NCBI RefSeq assembly: GCF_000308515.1
Contig: NZ_BAFV01000037.1
Location: 1 to 64,000 of the forward strand
DNA from: Nocardia carnea NBRC 14403
Lineage (GTDB): Bacteria; Actinomycetota; Actinomycetes; Mycobacteriales; Mycobacteriaceae
DNA length: 64,000 bases
Direction: 5' to 3'
Position 1 is the first letter of the stretch. Each line of letters opens with the position of its first letter. Below are positions 26,891-35,477 of the stretch, piece by piece. The position numbers and the translations under genes were made by a program. Below the pieces are notes generated by a model, which saw only the letters and a program-made list of their open reading frames with translations, searched no databases and was not told where the DNA came from.

Positions 26891-28720
26891 TCAGCCGCGT
26901 ACGTCGATCACGGTGCCGGCTACCTCCTCGGCGTAGAGCGCGGTGATCTGCTCGGCGTACTTCTCGGCGATCGGCGCACGTTTGAGCGACATCTTCGGAG
27001 TGAGTTCGTCGCCGCCGGGTTCCCATACGGTATCGACGATGGTGAACCGTTTGATCTGTTCCACCCGGGACAGTTTCGCGTTCCCGGCCTGGATCGCGGC
27101 GCGGACGTCGTCGACGATGCGGGTGTGCCGGGCGAGGGTCGCGATATCGGCGTCGGTGGCGTCGATTTCCTTCGCGCGGATGGCCGCCATATCGGGGTCG
27201 AGCACGATGAGCGCGGTGATATACGGTTTGGCGTCCCCGAGCGCCACTGCTTGCCCGACGAGCGAGGAGGCGGCCTTGACGGCGTTCTCGATATTGCTCG
27301 GGGCGATATTCTTACCGCCTTCGTTGATGATGAGTTCTTTTTTGCGGTCGATGATCCGCAGATAGCCGTCGGTATCGAGAGTCCCGACATCGCCGGTGTG
27401 CAACCAGCCCTCGGCGTCGAGCGCCTCGGCGGTTTTCTCGGGCATGGCACGGTAACCGTGGGTGATGATCGCGCCGCGGACGAGTACCTCACCGTCGTCG
27501 GCCAGCCGTAGTTCGAGTCCGTCGACGGCGCGGCCGACGGATCCCGGACGGGGTTTGTCGAGTTCGGTGTAGGTGGCGACACCACTGGTTTCCGACATCC
27601 CCCATACCTCGGAGACGCAGAAACCGAGACCGAGGAAGAATTCGAGGGTTTCCGGTGGGATCGGTGCCGCACCCGAGGAAGCGACACGGAGTTCCCCCAG
27701 GCCGAGTGCCGCCCGGACCTTGGACAGCAGCAGCTTCTCGGCGATGCGGTGCTGGATATTCAGCAGCGGCCCGCGACCGGTGCCGGCCAGATCGGCTTTG
27801 GCGGCAGCGATACCGGTGGCGACCGCCCAGCCGGCAATCGCTTTCTTGGCTCCGGTTTCGGCGGCCAGTTTGGCCTCGACACCGCCTTTGATCTTCTGCC
27901 ATACCCGTGGGACACCGAAGAAGACGGTCGGCCGCGCATCGGGGAGGGCGGCAGCGATCTCACGGGGATCGGGCACGGTGGTGATCTGGATACCGGTGAC
28001 CAGGTTGATGGCATGCCCGGAAATCCGGTCCGCGACGTGGGCGGCGGGCAGATAGGACAATGCGCGGTCCTCGATACCGACGTCGAGTGGACCGCTGGTG
28101 AGGGCGAGGATCTGGGCCAGCACATTGCTGTGGGTGAGTTCCACGCCCTTGGAGGGGCCGGTGGTGCCGGAGGTGTAGATGAGGGTGGCGAGATCGCCGG
28201 GTTCCACGGCCTGCCAGGCGGCGTCGAAATCGAACTCCGGATCGGGGTTCGCCTCGAGGTCGGCGAGTGTGGTCGCGCCTTCGGCAGGCCCGTCGACAAC
28301 GATGAGGTGGTCGATCGGTACGCCCGCGGCCCGGATGGTGCCGAGGAACTGCTGCTCGGTGACGACTATCTTGTTGCCGGCGTTGCCGAAGACATGCGCG
28401 ATCTGCTCGGGTGAGCAGGTGTTGTAGACGGAGAACGGGGTGGCGCCCACATGCAGGGCGGCGGTGTCGAGAAGGTTGAACTCCGGCCGGTTGGTGAGCA
28501 TGATGCCCACTGTGTCGCCGCGGGTGAGGCCGAGGGCGGCCAGACCTGCGGCGATAACGCGGACCCGTTGCCCGTAGTCGCGCCAGGTGATCTCCTGGGT
28601 GCCGCCGACGGTGCGCAGGGCGACCGCGTCCGGGCGGAGGGTGAGGGTCTGCTGGAAGGCCGCGGGCACTGTGCGGGCAGTGACGCCGGTGCGGTGGGTG
28701 TAGGCGATATCTGTGGTCAT
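26891..28720 (-). CDS. Long-chain fatty acyl-CoA synthetase (FadD15-like)
   Basis: 609 residues. The AMP-binding signature is LIYTSGTTGPSKGVELTHSN. Later motifs follow the order of the long-chain FAA1-type ligases: GMSETSG, the hinge region IDRKKELIINEGGKNIAP with the lysine of the adenylating conformation, and the late GDAKPYITALIVLD. It activates fatty acids as acyl adenylates and then CoA thioesters. The length and motif set resemble mycobacterial FadD15/FadD11 rather than the short-chain FadD group. It lies 93 bp after ribA on the same strand. Its 5' leader shares an almost identical 19-base block with that of ribA. Confidence 0.92.
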   Translation of the reverse strand: MTTDIAYTHRTGVTARTVPAAFQQTLTLRPDAVALRTVGGTQEITWRDYGQRVRVIAAGLAALGLTRGDTVGIMLTNRPEFNLLDTAALHVGATPFSVYNTCSPEQIAHVFGNAGNKIVVTEQQFLGTIRAAGVPIDHLIVVDGPAEGATTLADLEANPDPEFDFDAAWQAVEPGDLATLIYTSGTTGPSKGVELTHSNVLAQILALTSGPLDVGIEDRALSYLPAAHVADRISGHAINLVTGIQITTVPDPREIAAALPDARPTVFFGVPRVWQKIKGGVEAKLAAETGAKKAIAGWAVATGIAAAKADLAGTGRGPLLNIQHRIAEKLLLSKVRAALGLGELRVASSGAAPIPPETLEFFLGLGFCVSEVWGMSETSGVATYTELDKPRPGSVGRAVDGLELRLADDGEVLVRGAIITHGYRAMPEKTAEALDAEGWLHTGDVGTLDTDGYLRIIDRKKELIINEGGKNIAPSNIENAVKAASSLVGQAVALGDAKPYITALIVLDPDMAAIRAKEIDATDADIATLARHTRIVDDVRAAIQAGNAKLSRVEQIKRFTIVDTVWEPGGDELTPKMSLKRAPIAEKYAEQITALYAEEVAGTVIDVRG

Positions 28721-28725
28721 GGGTC

Positions 28726-28744
28726 CGTTCCCGAGGTGCTGGGG
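28726..28744 (-). repeat. Leader block shared with ribA (copy at fadD)
   Basis: 19-base block directly before the fadD start, with 18 of 19 bases as in the ribA leader at 29550-29568. Two consecutive genes with otherwise unlike upstream sequence share it. Confidence 0.6.
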
Positions 28745-28813
28745 TTCCGGAACACTCGCGGTGGTTGCCGCCGGAGGCCATAGGGGCGGCCGGTGACCGG
28801 TGAGTGACGCGGA

Positions 28814-29548
28814 TCACCCATGATATCGGGGGAACGAAATCGGCGGGGCGGTTCTGTCTGGGTCAGGGGTTCCGGGGACGGGCCGGTGGAGGGGTCGGGT
28901 GGGCCGGGTTCCCCCCGGTGCCGATGTCAGCGCCTGCTCGGGTTCGCCACGCGGAATCCAGTGGCCGCGGCGGCGGCGCTTGGATTCGAGGTAGGCGGAG
29001 GCACGTTCGCTCAGCGGTGTTGTATAGATCGGCTCGGGGTGGACGAGGAGACCGGCTTCGCGTAGCGCTTGCACTTTGTCGGGGTTGTTGGTCAGGAGGC
29101 GGATCCGCCGAAGTCCGAGTCCGCGCAGGCTGTCGGCGGCGTACTCGTAGCGGCGGGCGTCGACGGGAAATCCCAAGTTGTGGTAGGCCGTGAAGCTATC
29201 GACTCCGGTACGTTCGGATTCTCGATAGCCCATGGCTTTCGCGACGAGGCCGGCGCCGCGTCCTTCTTGTTCGAGATAGACGAGAACGCCCACACCTTCC
29301 TGCTGGATGAAGTCGAGGGATTTGTGGAGTTCAGGCCCGCAGTCGCAATCCTGGGATCCCAGTGATTCGCCGTAGAAGCACCGGGAGTGGACACGCACCA
29401 GGCAGCCATCTGCTGGCCTACCGAAGACCAGCAGATGCCCGAGGTCCGGGTCGCCGGCGACCGGGATGACATGCACGTGGGATTCGTGTCCGTTACGAAC
29501 GAACCGGTGCCCGTTGTCGGCAGCGGAGGAATCCGGTGCTGCTGTCAT
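28814..29548 (-). CDS. ribA: GTP cyclohydrolase II (RibA)
   Basis: 244 residues from an ATG at 29548; an in-frame ATG at 29602 would add 18 residues. The zinc site C-x10-C-x-C is seen in RCFYGESLGSQDCDCG, the catalytic loop in YLEQEGRGAG, and later LGFPVDARRYEYAADSLRGL with LLTNNPDKVQAL. The family closing ERASAYLESKRRRRGH is kept. It converts GTP to the diaminopyrimidinone ribosyl phosphate, the first step of riboflavin and deazaflavin (F420) synthesis. It is not fused to a RibB domain and no other rib gene is near. Together with the upstream PfkB-like gene on the same strand this suggests a specialised second copy rather than the housekeeping enzyme. Confidence 0.9.
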   Translation of the reverse strand: MTAAPDSSAADNGHRFVRNGHESHVHVIPVAGDPDLGHLLVFGRPADGCLVRVHSRCFYGESLGSQDCDCGPELHKSLDFIQQEGVGVLVYLEQEGRGAGLVAKAMGYRESERTGVDSFTAYHNLGFPVDARRYEYAADSLRGLGLRRIRLLTNNPDKVQALREAGLLVHPEPIYTTPLSERASAYLESKRRRRGHWIPRGEPEQALTSAPGGTRPTRPLHRPVPGTPDPDRTAPPISFPRYHG

Positions 29549-29549
29549 T

Positions 29550-29568
29550 GTCGTTCCCGAGGTGATGG
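29550..29568 (-). repeat. Leader block shared with fadD (copy at ribA)
   Basis: Reading on the minus strand, CCCCATCACCTCGGGAACG lies directly before the ribA start. The fadD leader has CCCCAGCACCTCGGGAACG (28726-28744), identical except for one base. It may be a translation element or an operator; it is not a ribosome site of the usual type. Confidence 0.6.
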
Positions 29569-29725
29569 GGCTGTGGACCTGTCCGCCGGGGCGTCGGTTC
29601 ACTTTTGTCGATCCGGCCCGAGACGTGTGCTCCTTCCCGATAGTAGCGTCGGAAATCGATACGGGGATAGTCTGTTCCGTCCCGAAAGGTGACCGAACTG
29701 CGGTGAGTGCTGGGCTGTCTGCTGG

Positions 29726-31237
29726 TCAATGCCTGTCGGCTGCGAGTCTGATGATTCGGTCGACCTCGTCGACCGGCGGCATCGCTCCCGGAATGTCTCC
29801 GGAGAAATTCTGGGTGGCGACCATGGCCGCGGTAGCCCAGGTGAAGTCCTGCTCATCGGCATAATGGGCCGTGCTCGACGAGGGGTCGGGTATGCGGCGT
29901 TTGGACAGCAATCGATAGATGAGTGCTCCGGTGAATGCCGACCGCGAGCCGGGAACATCGGTGAGGGCCGCTGCCTGGAAGCGCGGAATATCGAGCCTGA
30001 GGAGATCGGAACGGACGGTGCAGCCGAAGTCCTCGACGACACAGACTGCGCGGGCGCCGAGCATTTGGAGGAGATGGGCGATATCTGCACCGGACTGTGC
30101 CGCAACCTCGGGAATCAGGAAGTCGAGTTCTCGGGTGGAGCCTATGAGGTAGTCGATCGAGGAGAGGTACGGGTAGAGCAACCGCGGTGTTTCCACGCTT
30201 GCAGCGGTGACGAGGACCATCGGACGTTCGGGGAGTGAGTTCAGAGTGGCCAGCGTTTGTTCGATCACCGGCAAGGGGGGTTCCAGGGTTATGAGCACGG
30301 CGTCCGATTCGGCGAGCGCCGTTCGGACACCGCTGGTGCCCAGTTCGTCGCCGGTCAAGCGGGTCCGGTCAACGGTGCAGGTGATGGTGCCCGAAAGCCC
30401 GGCCCGGTCGATGATCAGTGCCGTAATCGGGGTGGCCGCGTTCGGTACGACTTCGACCAGCGAGGTATCGATGTTCTCCGAGCGCAGGTAGTCACGGATT
30501 CTGCGGCCTGCGTCGTCGTCACCGACTGCGGAGACGAAGCGGACGTCGATCCCCAGACGCGCTGCGGCGACTACGCAGTTGAGGCCTTTGCCTCCGGGGC
30601 CGCTCTTGAACATTCCGTGGGCGTAAGCGCGGGCGCCGGGGACCGCGTCGACTTGGTAGATGTGGTCCATTACGGCGTCCCCGACGACGGTGAGAGTACC
30701 GATTCTCCCGGTCGACCGGTGCCGGTCGGTACCTCGGAGGGGCTGCGAGTCGGTGTAGACGTTCCCGGTGACCAGCAGCGCGGCGAGCGCGGTGAAGGCA
30801 CGCCGTTCGGGGGTGGCGCGCAGAGAGCGCACGGTGGGCGTGGGGGGAATGGCCTCGGCGTCGGCGATCTCGTGTAGCCGGCGCCAGTGCGCCGAAAGGT
30901 ATTCGCGGCGGTCACCGAGGTCCTGCGAGTAGAGGTCGTCGGGATCGACTCCGGTGGTCTCGGTGTCCCGCAGCAGGCCGAGGGACAGCTCGGCGTCGGT
31001 GATGACGCGGTGGGTCGGCGGGAGGCGGCGGGCGTGTTCGCGGACGACGGGCAGGACGGCGGCGGTGCGGGTGATGCCGTGGGTGGCGGCGTACCGCCGG
31101 ATGACCGGGAGGTCGAGCAGGGGGGTGGTGTCGATTTCGGTGGTGGTCAGGCGGTCGGGGCTGAGCCCGGAGCGTTTGCACAGCCGGGTCAGGATATTGC
31201 GGATAGCGACGATTGCGGTGTCGTCGGTCGGGGACAT
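29726..31237 (-). CDS. PfkB-family kinase-like protein with unrecognised N-terminal domain; catalytic Asp missing
   Basis: 503 residues from an ATG at 31237 with AAAGG eight bases upstream. Residues 1 to about 170 form a helical, soluble domain of no family known to me (VIRRYAATHGITRTAAVLPV, later LSAHWRRLHEIADAE). The rest is a ribokinase-like fold: GTLTVVGDAVMDHIYQVDAV at the start, PfkB signature 1 as KSGPGGKGLNCVVAAARLG, and VSAVGDDDAGRRIRDYL. Signature 2, normally D-T-x-G-A-G-D with the last Asp as catalytic base, reads DVPGSRSAF, so that Asp is Ser. It may therefore bind a nucleoside or sugar phosphate without phosphorylating it. It is 177 bp upstream of ribA on the same strand, and a palindromic promoter region precedes it. 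Confidence 0.85.
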   Translation of the reverse strand: MSPTDDTAIVAIRNILTRLCKRSGLSPDRLTTTEIDTTPLLDLPVIRRYAATHGITRTAAVLPVVREHARRLPPTHRVITDAELSLGLLRDTETTGVDPDDLYSQDLGDRREYLSAHWRRLHEIADAEAIPPTPTVRSLRATPERRAFTALAALLVTGNVYTDSQPLRGTDRHRSTGRIGTLTVVGDAVMDHIYQVDAVPGARAYAHGMFKSGPGGKGLNCVVAAARLGIDVRFVSAVGDDDAGRRIRDYLRSENIDTSLVEVVPNAATPITALIIDRAGLSGTITCTVDRTRLTGDELGTSGVRTALAESDAVLITLEPPLPVIEQTLATLNSLPERPMVLVTAASVETPRLLYPYLSSIDYLIGSTRELDFLIPEVAAQSGADIAHLLQMLGARAVCVVEDFGCTVRSDLLRLDIPRFQAAALTDVPGSRSAFTGALIYRLLSKRRIPDPSSSTAHYADEQDFTWATAAMVATQNFSGDIPGAMPPVDEVDRIIRLAADRH

Positions 31238-31610
31238 ACCGCGGGCCTTTCTCGTATTTCGCCGTCGCCGAGGGGTTTCGACCCGGTCACATATGGCAAT
31301 AACCATAGTGCAGGACGGCGTTTGACATATGGATTGACCCGCGGAACTGTCAAATGACACACTGGAAATAGCGTTTCCCTCGATCAGAGGTACGGGAGGG
31401 CCTGGTGATGACAATGACGACAGCCCGGTTCCGCGCACACGGTTATCCAGCAGCATGCCGATGCGTCGCCTGCGCCGGGACGGATCCGGAGGCATCCTCC
31501 GCGACGGCGCGCTGAGCGCGCCCGGCGGTCCGCCCTTATCCGACGGCAGCGATGCCGCGCCGGCTGTGGTGCCGGCCCGGTATCGGTGCCGAGCCCCTGA
31601 GGAGGCAGCT
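31238..31610. promoter_or_regulatory. Divergent promoter region of the pfkB-like/ribA unit, with inverted and direct repeats
   Basis: 373 bp without a gene. On the minus strand TTGACA (31348-31353) and TATGTC (31324-31329) are spaced by 18 bases, a good promoter for the pfkB-like gene. The same boxes form an inverted repeat, TTTGACA (31321-31327) and TGTCAAA (31348-31354). ACATATGG occurs twice (31289-31296 and 31325-31332), and TATGG-CAATAA-CCATA is a further small palindrome at 31292-31307. The area 31285-31370 is markedly less GC-rich than its surroundings. It probably holds an operator for an unlinked regulator. Confidence 0.55.
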
Positions 31611-31991
31611 GTGAGCATCCATATCACCGACTGGCTGATGGTCAGCGATATCTCCCCCGAATACGCCGAGCGCGTGCAGACCCGTCACGGATCGTCGTGG
31701 CTGTTGAGCTGGTTGCCGGGCGTTGGCCTGTCATTCGAACAGGCCTATGCCGCAATGGAACTCGACGAGATCCTTTCCGACCCCCGGTCGGTGGACGACA
31801 CCGCTGCGCTGACCCGGGCACAACAGCAGGCGGAACTGGCAGGGCTGGTGCTCGAACAGGTCGTGCATCTGCTCGCCAACCGGATCGAGGCGAGGCTGAT
31901 GGAGGCCCAGATCCTGCAGCACCCGGCTGCGGCCGAGCCGGCGCCGTACCGGGACGATCCCGGCATCATCCGTAGCGGTTCGGCCGCCTGA
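31611..31991 (+). CDS. Small conserved-looking hypothetical protein
   Basis: 126 residues from a GTG at 31611 with GGAGG five bases upstream, a clear start. The sequence is soluble and mostly helical (SFEQAYAAMELDEILSDP, then LTRAQQQAELAGLVLEQVVH). The conserved-looking opening is IHITDWLMVSDISPEYAERV. There are no cysteines and no membrane segment. No family recognised. It converges on pyrD with a 9-bp gap and is divergent from the pfkB-like gene, so it could share the palindromic control region, though 260 bp away. Confidence 0.75.
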   Translation: MSIHITDWLMVSDISPEYAERVQTRHGSSWLLSWLPGVGLSFEQAYAAMELDEILSDPRSVDDTAALTRAQQQAELAGLVLEQVVHLLANRIEARLMEAQILQHPAAAEPAPYRDDPGIIRSGSAA

Positions 31992-32000
31992 CCTGGCCGG

Positions 32001-33086
32001 TCAGCTGTTCCCGGTGTGGCCGGCGCCCACGGCGTCGGCCAGGCTGCGGTAGCCGCCGGCACGGAGCCGCTCGGCGATCCCGCGGTGTATCCGCCACGTC
32101 CACAACGGCCCGCCATAGATGAAACCGGTATACCCCTGGAGCAGCGAGGCGCCCGCCAGGATCCGTTCCCAGGCCTGGTCGGGGGTTTCGATACCGCCCA
32201 CCGAGATCAGCACGAGCTGCCCGCCGACGCGGGCGTAGAGCCGTCGCAGGACATCCAGCGAGCGGTCGGCCACCGGCGGCCCGGACAGCCCACCGGCCCC
32301 GATGGCTTCGACCGCGGCGGGATCGCTGTGCAGGCCGTCGCGTCCGATGGTGGTGTTGGTGGCGACGATTCCGGCGAGGCCGAGTTCCACGGCCAGATCG
32401 GCCACCGCGTCGACATCCTCGTCGGACAGATCCGGCGCGATCTTCACCAGCACCGGCACCCGCACACTCTCGAGTACCGCGGTCAGGACGGGACGCAGCG
32501 ATTCGACCGCCTGCAGGTCCCGCAGACCGGGAGTGTTGGGGGAACTGACATTGACGACCACGAAATCGGCGTGCGGTCCGAGCAGGCGTGCGCTGGTGGC
32601 GTAATCGCCGGCGGCGTGCTCGGCGTCCACAACCTTGGTCTTGCCGATATTGGCGCCGATCGGTACCGACGGCACGCGGCCGTGCAGCCGGGCGGCCGCG
32701 GCGGCGGCCCCGTGGTTGTTGAAACCCATCCGGTTGATCAGGGCACGGTCGGCAGGCAGCCGGAACAACCGGGGTTGCGGATTACCCGGCTGGGCGGCGG
32801 CGGTGACGGTGCCGACCTCGGCGAACCCGAAGCCGAGCGCACCCCAGGCGTTCGCCCCGGTGGCGTCCTTGTCGAAACCGGCGGCCAGCCCGAGCGGCGC
32901 CGGGAAATCGACCCCGAACACGCGGGTGCGCAGGAGGGGATCGGGTACGGCGAAGAGGCGGTGCAGCAGGGCACGGGTGGGTGCGAACGCGGTGGCCGCG
33001 CGGATCACCCCGAATACGAGGCGGTGGATCCGTTCCGGCGGCACCAGGAACATCAGGCGGAGCAGTAATCGGTACAGCACGTTCAT
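32001..33086 (-). CDS. pyrD: Dihydroorotate dehydrogenase (quinone), class 2
   Basis: 361 residues from an ATG at 33086 that overlaps the stop of the preceding DUF5703 gene (ATGA). It has the N-terminal membrane-binding helices of class 2 enzymes, the FMN-site motif [13 protein letters not shown], the substrate loop NRMGFNNHG, and [14 protein letters not shown] with the catalytic serine that marks class 2. Phosphate-binding [18 protein letters not shown] and YTGFIYGGP close the barrel. It oxidises dihydroorotate to orotate and reduces menaquinone at the inner membrane face. The order lppL-like, small gene, pyrD matches M. tuberculosis Rv2138-Rv2139. Confidence 0.96.
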   Translation of the reverse strand: MNVLYRLLLRLMFLVPPERIHRLVFGVIRAATAFAPTRALLHRLFAVPDPLLRTRVFGVDFPAPLGLAAGFDKDATGANAWGALGFGFAEVGTVTAAAQPGNPQPRLFRLPADRALINRMGFNNHGAAAAAARLHGRVPSVPIGANIGKTKVVDAEHAAGDYATSARLLGPHADFVVVNVSSPNTPGLRDLQAVESLRPVLTAVLESVRVPVLVKIAPDLSDEDVDAVADLAVELGLAGIVATNTTIGRDGLHSDPAAVEAIGAGGLSGPPVADRSLDVLRRLYARVGGQLVLISVGGIETPDQAWERILAGASLLQGYTGFIYGGPLWTWRIHRGIAERLRAGGYRSLADAVGAGHTGNS

Positions 33087-33349
33087 AGCTCCGTGGTATG
33101 CCCCGCCGGGCTGGTGAGCGCGGTTTTGCGGCGGCGCAGCAGAACGCGGCGGCTGCCGTCGGTGTAGGCGCGGACCCGGGACAGTTCCCAGCCGCCGAAT
33201 TCGGCCTGGATGGCCAGCCGCATCGACGCGGTCACACGGGTGACGTCCGGGGGGAGCCGCAAGGGGATGTACTCGTAGTCGTCGCCGGTGGTTTCCCACC
33301 CGGTGGGGAGTTTTGCCCGCGTCGCCGCGCCACGGTGAGTGGATGCCAT
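33083..33349 (-). CDS. DUF5703 family small protein
   Basis: 88 residues from an ATG at 33349, which overlaps the stop of the lipoprotein gene by one base (TGATG); its own stop overlaps the pyrD start (ATGA). The sequence is dominated by [20 protein letters not shown] and the closing [15 protein letters not shown], a small basic beta-rich protein. The tight coupling with pyrD suggests balanced synthesis, but its function is unknown. I name the domain from recall of similar actinobacterial proteins. Confidence 0.75.
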   Translation of the reverse strand: MASTHRGAATRAKLPTGWETTGDDYEYIPLRLPPDVTRVTASMRLAIQAEFGGWELSRVRAYTDGSRRVLLRRRKTALTSPAGHTTEL

Positions 33350-34419
33350 CACTGCCCTCTCTCGCGCTGGTCCGCGGATATCCGTTGCAGACCCGGTTCG
33401 GTGGCCGAGCCGATGTAGAGGTCGCCGGTATCGGCGTCGACGGTTACCGCGTTCGGCTGCCGGACGGTGGGGTAGCGGCCCACCTCCTGCGGTGCTCCCG
33501 TCGACAGGTCGTAGCCGACGACCTCGTTGCTCTGCGTGCACGTCACCCATACGGTGTCAGAACCCCGGTCGTAGGCGAGTGCGTAAGGCGACGATCCTAC
33601 CGGGTAGCGCTGCCGGAGGACGAGCGGTTCGGTGGTGAACACCAGCAACTGGCCGCTGTCGGGGTCGGTGACGACGACCCGGTTGTCGGGGGCTTCGATC
33701 AGGTTCGCGGCGCCGATTCCGGCGCGTAGTGCCAGCCCGAGGCTCTCGTAGCCGGGTTCGATCTCGGTGAGCAGTGTCTGGGGGCGGTCGAGGACAGCGA
33801 GGGTATCGCCGGTGAGCGCGATCCGGTCGGCGGAGACCAGCCCGGTGACGGTCTGCTCGACCTCGCCCGTGCCGTCCAGGACGAGGACGCGGCCGTCGGC
33901 GGTCCCGGCGATCAGGGTGCCGTCCGGGCGGGCGCGGACGGTCTGCAGATCGCCGTCGACCGCGACCTCGGTGACCGTGCGGTCGGCGGCGTCGATCCGC
34001 AGGATCACCCCGTCGCCCGCGGCGAGGAATTCGCCCGGGGTACCGGCGGTGAGATCGCGGGCCGGAGTCGGTAGACGTACCTGATGGCCGGTGGGCGGCG
34101 TGGTCGCGGGATCGAGTACCACCAGGCCGGTGCCCGCCGGGTCGAGGCCGGCGAGGAAACCGCTGCCGGGATCGGCGGTGAGGGAGGTCAGGGGAGCGGG
34201 GACCGGATACACGTCCCCGGCCGGGGCGGAAGCCACGGGCGGGGATACCGCCGGTGTCGCCGGTTCCCGGGTGGGTGCATCGCCTGCACCGGAATCGGAA
34301 TCGGAATCGCCGGAGCAACCCGCCAGCAGGGCGGCGACGAGCAGCACGACGACGACGGTACCGCGGGGTTGCCGGTGTCGCGCTCGTCTCGCTGTGCCCG
34401 GAAACGACCGATACTGCAT
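33349..34419 (-). CDS. lppL: Lipoprotein with beta-propeller domain (LppL-like)
   Basis: 356 residues. The signal ends in a lipobox LLAGC followed by an acidic linker [12 protein letters not shown]. The mature part has repeated blades with YncE/SMP-30-like strands ([64 protein letters not shown]). It is first in an operon with a DUF5703 gene and pyrD, the position of lppL (Rv2138) in M. tuberculosis. The start at 34419 lacks a good ribosome site, so a start slightly inside is possible. Its role in the envelope is unknown. Confidence 0.85.
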   Translation of the reverse strand: MQYRSFPGTARRARHRQPRGTVVVVLLVAALLAGCSGDSDSDSGAGDAPTREPATPAVSPPVASAPAGDVYPVPAPLTSLTADPGSGFLAGLDPAGTGLVVLDPATTPPTGHQVRLPTPARDLTAGTPGEFLAAGDGVILRIDAADRTVTEVAVDGDLQTVRARPDGTLIAGTADGRVLVLDGTGEVEQTVTGLVSADRIALTGDTLAVLDRPQTLLTEIEPGYESLGLALRAGIGAANLIEAPDNRVVVTDPDSGQLLVFTTEPLVLRQRYPVGSSPYALAYDRGSDTVWVTCTQSNEVVGYDLSTGAPQEVGRYPTVRQPNAVTVDADTGDLYIGSATEPGLQRISADQRERGQ

Positions 34420-34540
34420 GGGATTATCTGATCACGACCGGGTGGTCACCTGTACCGGCGGGGTGTGGGGTGTCGGCGGCCGGTCGGGTGCGGGGCGGGT
34501 TACCGTACGGATCTGACGGTGCGGAGTTCAGGAGTCGACG

Positions 34541-34888
34541 ATGCACGAGGTGCCGGGGTTTTCCGCCGAGGAAGTGGCGACGGGTCCGTTCGCGCACGGG
34601 TTCGGTCGTACCGGGGACGGGCGGACGTTCGCGTTCCGCACGGTCCGGGCGACCCTGCAGGTGGAGATCTACCGTCCGGACCTGGATTCGGAGGTGCCGG
34701 GGCCGGAGGATGTGGTGGCCGTGGCCGAAGCCCGGGTGAGCGATATCGATCTCGACGACGCGCGCAGTGTGGTCGCGTTGGTGCGGGATCTGCTGCCGCG
34801 GGCGACTTCCCCGCCGGGGGGCCGTAATGTTCCGACGGTACGGGCCCTACTGGCGCGTATCGGCTCGGTGATCGAAGGCAGGCAGTGA
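34541..34888 (+). CDS. Small hypothetical protein
   Basis: 115 residues from an ATG at 34541 with AGGAG about seven bases upstream. It is a soluble, acidic alpha/beta protein (TGDGRTFAFRTVRATLQVEI, then RVSDIDLDDARSVVALVRDL) without cysteines or membrane segments. It is divergent from the lppL-like gene and is followed 7 bp later by the lipoprotein gene. M. tuberculosis has a small gene, Rv2137c, between its uppP and lppL; this may be the counterpart, which I could not verify. Confidence 0.75.
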   Translation: MHEVPGFSAEEVATGPFAHGFGRTGDGRTFAFRTVRATLQVEIYRPDLDSEVPGPEDVVAVAEARVSDIDLDDARSVVALVRDLLPRATSPPGGRNVPTVRALLARIGSVIEGRQ

Positions 34889-34895
34889 GAGTGGT

Positions 34896-35462
34896 ATGCA
34901 GGACGTGATGCGGTACACAGCTGTTTCTCGGCGGGTGCGCGCGATGCGTGCAGGCGGCGCCGTGGCGGCCGCGGCCGCGGTGGTACTGCTCACCGGCTGC
35001 GGAACCGGTGTCGACGAGGATTCGGTGGCGGCGGCCCGGTCGTCGGCGAAGGCGGCGTTGTCGTCCTCGGCGGCGGCGACCTCGCAGGAGCTGGCATCGC
35101 GTTCGCTGCCGACCGCGGCGGAGCTGGACACCCAGATCAAGCGGGCGCTGGATCCGGCGCTGCCCGATTCGGAGCGTACGAAACTGATCGAGGACGGGGA
35201 CGCGTTCCGGGACGCGATTCCGGATATGTACAAGGCGTTGCAGGACAACCCGCGGGCGGTCTACGGGGTCACCGATCCGGTGTTCGACAATCACGACGGC
35301 ACCGTGACGGCGACCTTGCGGCTGGACAAGGACGGTTCGGGCACGGCGGTCCGTACGACGGTGGTCCATTTCATCTATCTGGACGGTGCGTGGAAGCTTT
35401 CGCGGACCGACCTGTGCGGGATCCTGCGGTCGGCGGACTACCGCACTGCGGCCTGCGGTTAG
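34896..35462 (+). CDS. Mtb12-like low-molecular-weight antigen lipoprotein
   Basis: 188 residues, or 184 from an ATG at 34908 that has AGGA five bases upstream. The signal ends in the lipobox LLTGC. The mature domain (LPTAAELDTQIKRALDPALP, later DNHDGTVTATLRLD and HFIYLDGAWKLSRTDLCGIL) resembles the C-terminal domain of mycobacterial Mtb12/CFP-2 proteins, which have an NTF2-like fold with a helical lid. These are exported, abundant and of unknown function. It precedes the MmpL gene by 15 bp, so the two are likely co-transcribed and the lipoprotein may help that pump outside the membrane. Confidence 0.8.
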   Translation: MQDVMRYTAVSRRVRAMRAGGAVAAAAAVVLLTGCGTGVDEDSVAAARSSAKAALSSSAAATSQELASRSLPTAAELDTQIKRALDPALPDSERTKLIEDGDAFRDAIPDMYKALQDNPRAVYGVTDPVFDNHDGTVTATLRLDKDGSGTAVRTTVVHFIYLDGAWKLSRTDLCGILRSADYRTAACG

Positions 35463-35477
35463 TAGCGGGCCGGCGCA

